The notes under the pieces: generated by a model
Database searches by the model: none
Told to the model about the DNA's origin: nothing
The model's input: the letters and a program-made list of their open reading frames with translations, nothing else
In this document: positions 42,190 to 49,526 of the stretch, in pieces
Layout: every line of letters begins with the position of its first letter
How positions within the stretch are numbered: position 1 is the first letter of the stretch
Source: Bryobacteraceae bacterium
GTDB lineage: Bacteria > Acidobacteriota > Terriglobia > Bryobacterales > Bryobacteraceae
Assembly (NCBI GenBank): GCA_019752335.1
Contig: JAIEMJ010000011.1
Coordinates: 234,873 to 298,872 of the forward strand
Length of the DNA stretch: 64,000 bases
Reading direction: 5' to 3'
Position numbers and translations under genes: made by a program

Positions 42190-43058
42190 AGTTACTCGCC
42201 GAAGTTATCAAACTCTTCGGCCGTGCTCTCTGGAGCGCCCACGCCGATGGCTGTTACGCCATCGCCAAGGCCGCCGCTTACTCCGGCTTGCTCTCGTTTT
42301 TCCCTGTCCTCACCACTCTCACTGCGATTCTGGTGCAAGCCAATGCCAAGTCCGTCTCGAGTAACTTGGCGCGTTTTCTTTTCGAAGTGGTCCCGCCCGG
42401 CTCCGAAGAATTTGTCCTCTACGTTTTTTCGGAGCGCGGCACCCGTCCGGTTTGGTTGCTCGTCGTCGCGACGCTCTTGGCGATTTGGGCCGCTTCCGGA
42501 GTGATGATCAGCTTGATGGATGGCTTTCAAGCCGCCTACCGAGTGCCGAACAAGCGCAATTTCTGGCGCCAACGCAGCGTCGCCATCGGCCTGGTGTTTA
42601 TGGTGGCCTTGCCCGCGATTGGCGCCTCGGCGCTGGTCTTCTTCGGCGAAAGCGCGGAACGCGCCGCCCTACTCACCTTGGGCTTTGACCCGGCTTACAT
42701 GCGGCACAACGGCTTGCGTTGGCTCAGCGGCGCGGTGCGCCTGCTGATTATCTTCGGCACCGTGGTGTTCGTCACCACGATGCTCTACCGCTTCGGCCCC
42801 TCGCGGCCGCGCTCTTACCGGCGGCTCTGGCCCGGCGCGGTGGTCGCGACCTTGCTGTGGTTGGGCGCCACCACGGGATTTAGCTGGTACGTCCAAAATA
42901 TCGGCAGTTACAACTTACTCTACGGCAGCATCGGCGCGGTGATCGCTTTGTTGGTCTGGCTCTACTTACTCGCCGCCATCGCCCTGGTCGGTTGTGAGTT
43001 CAACGCCGAAGGCGAACGCGACTGCCGTGCCGGCAAGCCGCGGCTGCTCTTTACCTGA
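42186..43058 (+). CDS. YihY/BrkB family inner-membrane protein
   Basis: Polytopic membrane protein of 290 residues. Family marks are AKAAAYSGLLSFFPVLTTLT at the first helix, GSYNLLYGSIGAVIALLVWL near the end, and six hydrophobic spans in all. It was once annotated as ribonuclease BN, an assignment now discarded; members may be transporters, and the role is unknown. The ATG overlaps the preceding stop (ATGA), so translation is probably coupled. It ends one base before the convergent hpt stop. Confidence 0.93.
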   Translation: MKLLAEVIKLFGRALWSAHADGCYAIAKAAAYSGLLSFFPVLTTLTAILVQANAKSVSSNLARFLFEVVPPGSEEFVLYVFSERGTRPVWLLVVATLLAIWAASGVMISLMDGFQAAYRVPNKRNFWRQRSVAIGLVFMVALPAIGASALVFFGESAERAALLTLGFDPAYMRHNGLRWLSGAVRLLIIFGTVVFVTTMLYRFGPSRPRSYRRLWPGAVVATLLWLGATTGFSWYVQNIGSYNLLYGSIGAVIALLVWLYLLAAIALVGCEFNAEGERDCRAGKPRLLFT

Positions 43059-43059
43059 C

Positions 43060-43614
43060 TTACTCCAGGACGCAGACTTCTTTCAGATTCCGGTAATCTT
43101 CCGCGAAGTCCAACCCATAGCCCACCACGAATTCATCGGGTATCTGGAAGCCTACGTAATCCACCTCCACGGGACGCAAGCGCCGTTCTGGCTTATCGAG
43201 CAAAGTGGCAATCCGCAAGCTGCGCGGCTGTCGCGTCTCCAGCAGGCTCTTCAAGTAAGTGAGGGTGATACCGCTGTCGACGATGTCCTCCACGATGATC
43301 ACGTCGGCCCCGGCGATCGACACGTCCAGGTCCTTCAGCACGCGCACCTCGCCCGAACTGCTCTTGCCGCGGCCATAGCTCGATACGCCCATGAACTCGA
43401 TGCGCGCCGAGCGCCGGATGGCGCGCGCTAAATCGGCCATGAAGATGAACGAGCCCTTCAGAATCCCGATCAGATAGATAGGGCCATCGCCCACCAGATC
43501 CTCGTCAATCTGTTGGCCAATCTCGGCGATGCGCTGGTGGATGCGATCAGCGGAGATCAGCACGCGGAGCGTGGCGGGGTCGCGCAGGGCTGGGGCGGGA
43601 GCGGGGTTGGACAC
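43060..43614 (-). CDS. hpt: hypoxanthine phosphoribosyltransferase
   Basis: Purine-salvage enzyme that converts hypoxanthine or guanine plus PRPP to IMP or GMP. Its 184 residues show the PRPP-binding motif VIIVEDIVDSGITLTYL, the flexible-loop region EFMGVSSYG and YLIGILKGSFIFMADL, all standard. The start codon appears to be GTG at 43614, after a Pro/Ala-rich lead that is longer than usual; an internal start is possible. It is divergent from rsfS (46-base gap). With guaA at 61.6 kb it contributes to GMP supply. Confidence 0.95.
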   Translation of the reverse strand: MSNPAPAPALRDPATLRVLISADRIHQRIAEIGQQIDEDLVGDGPIYLIGILKGSFIFMADLARAIRRSARIEFMGVSSYGRGKSSSGEVRVLKDLDVSIAGADVIIVEDIVDSGITLTYLKSLLETRQPRSLRIATLLDKPERRLRPVEVDYVGFQIPDEFVVGYGLDFAEDYRNLKEVCVLE

Positions 43615-43660
43615 AGGGAGCCTCGTTTCTCAAACTTTCAGGGTTTCCTGCCAGTGTAGT

Positions 43661-44050
43661 ATGATTCAGCCAGGAGACCTTATTACCCTGTCCAATTGGC
43701 TCGTCGCGGCGCAAGCCGCCGATTCTAAGAAAGCGATCAACCTCCGCGTGCTCGATCTGCGCGAGGTGACCAGCTTCACCGACTACTTCGTCATTTGCTC
43801 CGCGGCCAACTCGCGCCAGGTGCAGGCCATCGCCAACGAAATCCAGCTCAAGCTCTCCGAAACCGGCGAGCGCCCCACGAACGTGGAAGGCCTGGACAAC
43901 GCCGAATGGGTCCTGATGGACTACGGCGACCTGGTGGTACACGTCTTTTCGGAACCGGCGCGCGCCTACTACGACCTGGATCGCCTGTGGCGGACCGCCC
44001 GCGAAGTCGCCGTCGAGGGCATCGCCATGGCCGCCCCGATGAACGCCTAA
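43661..44050 (+). CDS. rsfS: ribosome silencing factor RsfS
   Basis: Protein of 129 residues that binds ribosomal protein uL14 and blocks subunit joining under starvation. Family features: LDLREVTSFTDYFVICSAAN, RQVQAIANEIQLKL, and EGLDNAEWVLMDYGDLVVHV followed by FSEPARAYYDLDRLW. The ATG at 43661 (MIQPGDLITLSNWLV) is preceded by only a weak ribosome-binding site. nadD and obg, frequent neighbours elsewhere, are absent. It converges on the next gene with a one-base gap. Confidence 0.95.
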   Translation: MIQPGDLITLSNWLVAAQAADSKKAINLRVLDLREVTSFTDYFVICSAANSRQVQAIANEIQLKLSETGERPTNVEGLDNAEWVLMDYGDLVVHVFSEPARAYYDLDRLWRTAREVAVEGIAMAAPMNA

Positions 44051-44051
44051 G

Positions 44052-44540
44052 CTATTCGAAAAGCTGAATCTGGTTCGGCACGGGGGGCTTGGGCTTCTTC
44101 TGTTGCCGCAACTGGGCTCCGCCCACCACGCCGAGGACCTGCATGTCCTTGAGGGCCGGGCGGGGCAGGAAAAGTTTCTGGGCGTTGCCGCCGGAGTCCG
44201 GCGGCACCACGGTAAAGCCCGTCCCTTCGATCTCCAGCAGCCGGTTGGGCAGCAGCGCCTCCATCATTTCGCCGTCGCGCCAGAAAAAACGGACCCAGAG
44301 CCCCTCTTGCTTGGGCCGCGACACAAAAGTACGCTTTTCCAGAATTCTCTCCGCTCCGTCCCAATCTCTAACAAAACAAATACACTTAATATCGAGATAG
44401 GGCACCAGCGTCACCGTGCCCCCGGGGCTAAGAAGTTCGACGCCCTCGGGCTGCAGGTAGGTGGCCGGCTGGACGAAACCGGTCAGAAGCTCCCGGTCGA
44501 AGCGGACGCACGTCACTTTTTTATTGGTTGAGACGGCCAA
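44052..44540 (-). CDS. hypothetical protein, small beta-rich
   Basis: Protein of 162 residues with a TTG start (44540) behind AGGTG. No membrane segment or known motif was recognised. The N-terminal 60 residues (CVRFDRELLTGFVQPATYL, VELLSPGGTVTLVPYLDIKC) look like a small beta-barrel. A second beta part (WVRFFWRDGEMMEALL, GFTVVPPDSGGNAQKLFL) follows, with a basic proline-rich tail. It resembles the regulatory-type small domains seen near acidobacterial replication and stress genes, but I cannot name it. It is divergent from xerD. Confidence 0.7.
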   Translation of the reverse strand: MAVSTNKKVTCVRFDRELLTGFVQPATYLQPEGVELLSPGGTVTLVPYLDIKCICFVRDWDGAERILEKRTFVSRPKQEGLWVRFFWRDGEMMEALLPNRLLEIEGTGFTVVPPDSGGNAQKLFLPRPALKDMQVLGVVGGAQLRQQKKPKPPVPNQIQLFE

Positions 44541-44566
44541 GCCCGCACCTAAATCCTTTGAAATGT

Positions 44567-44595
44567 TTCAAACAGTTTCGCGCTTATTGTATCAT
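44567..44595 (+). promoter_or_regulatory. candidate sigma-70 promoter for xerD
   Basis: TTCAAA (44567-44572), a 17-base spacer, then TATCAT (44590-44595), about 48 bases before the xerD start. The small dyad TGAAA-TG-TTTCA (44560-44571) overlaps the -35 box. This is a moderate match only. Confidence 0.45.
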
Positions 44596-44642
44596 TGGCT
44601 CCAGGTACGGCGGTTTCCCCCGTCGCCCGAGCGGGCATCTTC

Positions 44643-45617
44643 ATGAAAAAAGCGGACCTACCATCCTCCGCGCCATTGCCACTCTTGATTCGGGCCTATT
44701 TGGACTTCTGCCGGATCGAGAAGGGACTTGCTGCGCTTACCGTGGAGGCCTACACCCGCGACCTGCGGCAGTTCGAGGACTGGTGCCACGCCCAGGGCGC
44801 CACCGCGGCTGACCCGAACGACGAGCGCCTGCGCCGCTACCTGGACTCCCTATACGACTCGGGCCTGGCCGGCCGCTCCATCGCCCGCCACCTGGTCACC
44901 CTGCGCAACTTCTACCGCTTCCTGCTCGCCGAAAATCAGATCACGCACGACCCCACCGCCCTGGTGCCGCTCCCGCGGCGGGGGATGGGCCTGCCCAAGT
45001 TCCTGAACCGCCAACAGGTGGAGACGCTCACCGCGCCCAAGGACACCGATGGCCCGCAGCGGCTGCGGGATCAAGCCATGTGCGAGTTGCTGTACGCCTC
45101 CGGCCTCCGCGTGAGCGAACTGTGCCGCCTGGAAAGCGCGGACCTGAACGCTGAACTCGGCGTGCTGCGCGTGCTGGGCAAAGGCAACAAGCAGCGCCTG
45201 GTGCCCGTGGGCAAGCAGGCGCTAGCGGCGATTTCGGCTTACCTCGCGTCGGCGCGGCCGGCCCTGCTCAAGGGCCGCGTGTCGAAGCATCTCTTCGTCA
45301 CGGCGCGCGGTGGGCCGCTGACGCGGCAGGGCTTCTGGAAAGCGCTCGGCCTGCGCGGCAAGAGCGCCGGTATCTTTTCGGGACTCAGTCCCCATGTTCT
45401 GCGCCATACTTTCGCCACCCATTTGTTGGAGGGTGGCGCCGACTTACGCAGCGTCCAGACGATGCTCGGCCACGCCGACATCTCCACGACGCAAATCTAC
45501 ACCCACGTCGCGCGATCCCGGCTTCGCCAAGTCGTCGACCAACACCATCCGCGCGCCCAGCGCCCGGCCCCGGCTAGCGGGTCCGGTGGGCATTCGCGAA
45601 AGGACCCTCATGAGTGA
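44643..45617 (+). CDS. xerD: tyrosine recombinase XerD
   Basis: Site-specific recombinase of 324 residues that resolves chromosome dimers at dif with XerC and FtsK. The N-terminal SAM-like domain spans about 13-100. The catalytic domain has Arg156 (ASGLRVSEL), Lys180 (LGKGNKQRLVPVG), His251 and Arg254 (HVLRHTFATHLL), His277 (LGHADISTT) and nucleophile Tyr286 (TQIYTHV). A basic Pro/Arg tail of about 30 residues follows. The next gene starts 8 bases before its stop, so the two are translationally coupled. No attachment site or mobile-element genes flank it, so it is the housekeeping enzyme. Confidence 0.93.
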   Translation: MKKADLPSSAPLPLLIRAYLDFCRIEKGLAALTVEAYTRDLRQFEDWCHAQGATAADPNDERLRRYLDSLYDSGLAGRSIARHLVTLRNFYRFLLAENQITHDPTALVPLPRRGMGLPKFLNRQQVETLTAPKDTDGPQRLRDQAMCELLYASGLRVSELCRLESADLNAELGVLRVLGKGNKQRLVPVGKQALAAISAYLASARPALLKGRVSKHLFVTARGGPLTRQGFWKALGLRGKSAGIFSGLSPHVLRHTFATHLLEGGADLRSVQTMLGHADISTTQIYTHVARSRLRQVVDQHHPRAQRPAPASGSGGHSRKDPHE

Positions 45618-46953
45618 TTACATGTTCATGCTCGAGAGCCGGTTAAGCTCTGAGCAGAACCGCGCGTTTAGCGCGGTGGTGGCGGCCGCCGAAACGGAGT
45701 ACAACTTATTCCTTACCGGCGGCGCCGTGCGCGACTTACTCGGCCATTTTCCGATTCGCGATCTCGACTTTACGGTGGAGGGTACGCCCAGCAAACTGGC
45801 CAAGGATCTGGTGAAGTCCGCCCAGGCGCAGATTGTCGCCGAAGATGCGCACCGGAAAAGCGTCGACTTACTCTTCCCCGGCAATATCTCCGTGGAAATC
45901 TCGATGTCGCGCTCCGAGCGCTACGCGCCGACGTCCGGCAAAAAAGCTCCAGCGCGCCCCGTGGTCACTCCCGGCCCGATTTACGACGACCTGAAGCGCC
46001 GCGACTTCACGATTAACTCCCTGGCCCTATCGTTGAATCGGGCTTCTCGCGGTCTGCTGCTCGATCCTAACAACGGCTTGGCCGATCTGGAACTGAAGCA
46101 GCTACGCACGGTGAGTAACTACTCCTTCTACGATGACCCTAGCCGCATCCTGCGTCTTTTCCGCTTCCAGGCCCGCTTCGGAATGACTTTGGATGAACGC
46201 ACCGCGAATCATCTCGCCAATAGCCTGGAGGCCGGCATGGCCGCGCAAATTCCGGGCGAGGCCAAGCACCGGGAGTTACTCGCCATGGCCCGCGAGTCCA
46301 ACGTGTCGGAGATCTTCCGGCTGCTGGATGAGCGTGGCTTGGCGTCACTGTTTGCGCCTTCACTGGGCGGCGCTAAGCTTAATGCCGTAGGCTTGGGCAA
46401 ACTCGAGAAAGCCAAGGCCCTCATTCCCTTTGGCGTCGACTTACAAATCGACCATCTAGCGATCTTCCTTTCCACGTTGACCGAGAAGTTCTCGCCCAAG
46501 GAGAAAGCGTCGCTCATTCAGACGTCGCAATTGACGAAAGCCGAGGCCGATAGTTGGCAAAAACTCGAAGCGAAGAGTAAGAAGCTGGAAAAAGAATTGA
46601 GCGGCGCGAGCCTCCAACGCGCTTCCAAGCTCTATTACGCCTTAACCAGCGCGCCGGGCGACCAGATTCTTTATCTGTTGGTCCATTCCACGCAACGCAT
46701 CGTGCAGGACCGGATCAAGAACTTCCTCCAGAAGCACGTCCTGCTGGCGCAGGAAGTTACGGATGCGGATGTGGAAGCCGCAGGTTACACGCCCGGCACG
46801 CCGAAGTTCGCCAAGGCGAAGATCGACATGACGTCGAAGCATTTGGACGCGCGACCGAAGAAAGTGGAAGCCCTGCCTGAGCCGCCCCCCCCACCGGTCC
46901 GCGGCCCAGGCCGGCCTCCGGGACGCCCGCCAGGGCGCCCGGCGCAGGCGTAG
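45610..46953 (+). CDS. class II tRNA CCA-adding / poly(A) polymerase family nucleotidyltransferase
   Basis: Nucleotidyltransferase of 447 residues. The catalytic head carries FLTGGAVRDLLGHF, IRDLDFTVEG (the DxD metal site) and DLKRRDFTINSLALSL. The RNA-binding neck contains DDPSRILRLFRFQARFGM. The C-terminal body is helical. The end is unusual: a proline run, then three GRP steps (GPGRPPGRPPGRPAQA) resembling AT-hook sequences. CCA-adding, A-adding and poly(A) polymerase activities cannot be told apart by eye. It overlaps xerD by 8 bases. Confidence 0.88.
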   Translation: MSDYMFMLESRLSSEQNRAFSAVVAAAETEYNLFLTGGAVRDLLGHFPIRDLDFTVEGTPSKLAKDLVKSAQAQIVAEDAHRKSVDLLFPGNISVEISMSRSERYAPTSGKKAPARPVVTPGPIYDDLKRRDFTINSLALSLNRASRGLLLDPNNGLADLELKQLRTVSNYSFYDDPSRILRLFRFQARFGMTLDERTANHLANSLEAGMAAQIPGEAKHRELLAMARESNVSEIFRLLDERGLASLFAPSLGGAKLNAVGLGKLEKAKALIPFGVDLQIDHLAIFLSTLTEKFSPKEKASLIQTSQLTKAEADSWQKLEAKSKKLEKELSGASLQRASKLYYALTSAPGDQILYLLVHSTQRIVQDRIKNFLQKHVLLAQEVTDADVEAAGYTPGTPKFAKAKIDMTSKHLDARPKKVEALPEPPPPPVRGPGRPPGRPPGRPAQA

Positions 46954-47011
46954 ATTACCGTGTCGCCGTCGATCCCCCCTACCTCCAAAGGGGATGCCGG
47001 TTGAAAGGTAC

Positions 47012-47902
47012 TTAGTAACTCGCCTGTGCCGTCCAGCGACGATTCAGGATTCCGGCTAGCTCTTCCGCCGGTAGGGGGAAAGCAAAGCGAACCCGGATCG
47101 TCTGTTTGTAGAACGCCAGTTCCAGAGCGCGGCCTTCGGCGTCTTCTCGCACCAGGGAGGTGAGGAATTCGCTGGCCGGCAGGAATTGGCGCCGCCATAG
47201 CGCATGAATCACCAAACCATCGGCACGGATTTCGTACCAATTGAGTAAGTGGCTCAAGCCATGGAAATTCATGGTGGCCTGCAGCGCGCCCGCGATCAGG
47301 AACAGCGGTGACGCGCCGACATAGGCCCAGGATAAACAACCCGCCCAGACCATCGGCGCGGCCACGGCGTAGGCGGCGTGCGCACGCTCACCCAAGCTGG
47401 GCCGCAATACGAAGGACGAGGCGGGTTCCGGCATCTCCTGGCGGCGATGCGCCCAGCGTCCCGTCAACAACGCAAAGTGTAAGTCGGCGAAGCGCGCACA
47501 ACTTACCGGAATCGACAAACGGTAGCCGCCGCCGCGCAACACGAAGTCGCCCGTCAGCCGCGAGAAACTCGCGCTCTCCATTTTGCCGAAGCGCAACAGG
47601 CGGCGGCGCAAGAGGCCATGCGCCACCAAGCCTTCCGTCGTCAATTCAAAAAACTGCAGGCTGGCGGCCACTTGCCGCAAGTGATACAGCGCCAGCGGCG
47701 CCAGCATGACAAAAAACGCCCGCGCAGCAGCGGGCAGCGGCAACGAATCGTCCGTCGCCAACACGAAGCCCAGCGCGCACAGAGACACAGTGACTATGCT
47801 GCTAAAGGGCGTCGCGGGTCGGAACGTGTGCCGCATCGTTCTCATCATTGTAGGGCCGATTGGTCTCGCTGCCAACGGTTTTCTGCTTAGAGCGATAGCC
47901 AT
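47012..47902 (-). CDS. membrane protein with two PH-like halves (hypothetical)
   Basis: Protein of 296 residues. It has two pairs of hydrophobic helices (IVTVSLCALGFVLA, AFFVMLAPLALYHLR; AAPMVWAGCLSWAYV, PLFLIAGALQATM), each followed by a beta-rich soluble part (FFELTTEGLVAHGLLRRRLL, FSRLTGDFVLRGGGYRLSIP; NWYEIRADGLVIHALWRRQF). The repeated layout suggests an internal duplication of a PH-like membrane unit, and the first soluble half resembles the protein at 38846-39277. AGG lies 5 bases before the ATG at 47902, but starts at 47848-47836 are possible. The function is unknown. Confidence 0.65.
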   Translation of the reverse strand: MAIALSRKPLAARPIGPTMMRTMRHTFRPATPFSSIVTVSLCALGFVLATDDSLPLPAAARAFFVMLAPLALYHLRQVAASLQFFELTTEGLVAHGLLRRRLLRFGKMESASFSRLTGDFVLRGGGYRLSIPVSCARFADLHFALLTGRWAHRRQEMPEPASSFVLRPSLGERAHAAYAVAAPMVWAGCLSWAYVGASPLFLIAGALQATMNFHGLSHLLNWYEIRADGLVIHALWRRQFLPASEFLTSLVREDAEGRALELAFYKQTIRVRFAFPLPAEELAGILNRRWTAQASY

Positions 47903-47948
47903 TCGTACCTAGTACGGCTAGCCACGGCGCGTTTCCGCCGATATTCCA

Positions 47949-49505
47949 GTGTTGACGTTACGACTCCTTTCGATATGGCTCATTTTGGGCTCCTTAGCCC
48001 AGGCCGCTACTGTACAGCAGTCCGGTTTGGCCCTGGAGGCGAGTGAGCAAAGCTGCGCCGTCACCAAGCCCGCGACGGTCTTTGAGCCCGCCGCCCGGCA
48101 GGCCTTCTACCGCCTGATCCTGACCAGCGTCGCCGCAACGGATCGCCTCACCATCGACTGGCTGGACCCCAACGGCGCGGTCTCGGTCAGTGTCCCCTAT
48201 GAGCAACTCCCCGCCGCGCCATCCCTCTGCTTCGTCAGCCAACTGCCCATCGCCGGCTTCGCGCCGGCCACGCAAGCCGGCGAATGGAGAGTCCGCGTGC
48301 AGATCAACGGAGTCACTTTGCGGGAAACGCCTTTCCGCATTAAGGCGGACCCGCAAGCGAGCGGGGTGATCGTGCGTACCGCCAGCCTGCGCGAGGTATC
48401 GGCCGCGGAAAGCGAACTCACGCTGGACGGCGTGGGCTTTCTACCGGACTCCCTAGTGAACATCGCACAGTACACGGCCTCCGGCGGCTGGGCTTATCTG
48501 CATCACGTCTTCCCCGCCACCTATAGCGCGACGCGCCTCACGGCGCGCTTACCGGCCCTTACCGCCGCCGAGTACTTCGTGATTCTGCGCAACGCCGACG
48601 GACGCTTGAGTCCGCCGGCGCGCTTCGTCATCTCTAGGGGCGGCTACCGGCTGCCGACACCGGCGGGCCAATCCTGGATCCTGACGCAGGGCCCTTACGG
48701 ATCCTTCTCGCATTGGGGCCGCAGCCTCCACGCCTACGACATCGCGCCGCTGAATGGCACCTGCGTGGTCGCCATGCGGGGCGGCGTCGTCTCCGCGTAC
48801 GACCTCGGCTATGGCCAAACACCGAATCTGCGGATCTTCGGCAACTACATCACCGTCGCCCACGATAATGGTGAGTTCAGCCATTACGCGCACCTGCGTG
48901 CAGGCTCGTTCCGCGTCCGCACCGGCCAGGTGGTGGAGCAGGGCCAAGCGCTGGCCACGGTGGGCACGTCGGGCTATTCGTTTGGTACGCATGTTCACGT
49001 CCACGTCACGCGGGCGCATTGGATTTCGACGCCGAGCATCCCGTTTCAATTTGAGGACCTGCCCTCCGCGGCGCGGCCCGGCTTTCGGGGCACCTTCACT
49101 TCGCGCAACGAGTCGAACTACGGCAACTGCAATAGCAGCGCGACGCCGCCGGTGCTATTGAGCGGCCGCCCAGCCACCGCGCCTGCCGCCAGCACGCCTA
49201 CCTGGACGGGCCAAGTGGGCATCGCCGACTGGTGGAGCAAGACCACCACGGTGACGCGCGGCGCGCGCGCCTTCGACATCAAGCTGACCTGGGACGGCGC
49301 CACCCACGATCTTGATCTTCATCTGGTGAGCCCGTCGGGCCGGCACTTCAGCCCGTGGGACGACACCACCGGCTATGCGCCCGCGGGCCTCACCAAGGCC
49401 TTTCGCATTCCCAATCCGGAGCCCGGCATTTGGCGCGTCTCGGTGCAGGGTACGCGGGGCGCGGGCGAAGCGATTCCGTTTCGCGTTTTTCAAGCTGCGC
49501 TCTAA
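47949..49505 (+). CDS. secreted M23 peptidase with flanking beta domains
   Basis: Exported protein of 518 residues (signal MLTLRLLSIWLILGSLAQA). Two Ig/IPT-like beta regions span about 20-230. An M23 domain (about 245-365) follows with LHAYDIAPLNG, FGNYITVAHDNGEFSHYAHL and FGTHVHVHVTRA, keeping the metal-binding His residues. A C-terminal jelly-roll-like module resembling pre-peptidase C-terminal domains (KLTWDGATHDLDLHLVSPSG) ends the protein. Activity on peptidoglycan or proteins such as elastin-like substrates is possible. It has no coiled coil, unlike the M23 protein at 7106. It is divergent from the PH-like gene, with 46 bases between starts. Confidence 0.87.
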   Translation: MLTLRLLSIWLILGSLAQAATVQQSGLALEASEQSCAVTKPATVFEPAARQAFYRLILTSVAATDRLTIDWLDPNGAVSVSVPYEQLPAAPSLCFVSQLPIAGFAPATQAGEWRVRVQINGVTLRETPFRIKADPQASGVIVRTASLREVSAAESELTLDGVGFLPDSLVNIAQYTASGGWAYLHHVFPATYSATRLTARLPALTAAEYFVILRNADGRLSPPARFVISRGGYRLPTPAGQSWILTQGPYGSFSHWGRSLHAYDIAPLNGTCVVAMRGGVVSAYDLGYGQTPNLRIFGNYITVAHDNGEFSHYAHLRAGSFRVRTGQVVEQGQALATVGTSGYSFGTHVHVHVTRAHWISTPSIPFQFEDLPSAARPGFRGTFTSRNESNYGNCNSSATPPVLLSGRPATAPAASTPTWTGQVGIADWWSKTTTVTRGARAFDIKLTWDGATHDLDLHLVSPSGRHFSPWDDTTGYAPAGLTKAFRIPNPEPGIWRVSVQGTRGAGEAIPFRVFQAAL

Positions 49506-49526
49506 AAAGCGTGTTATCAAAGAGAA

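Noticed and set aside
44643..45617. Integrase of a mobile element
   Set aside because: Length, motifs and housekeeping neighbours fit XerD. No attachment repeats, tRNA or phage genes flank it.
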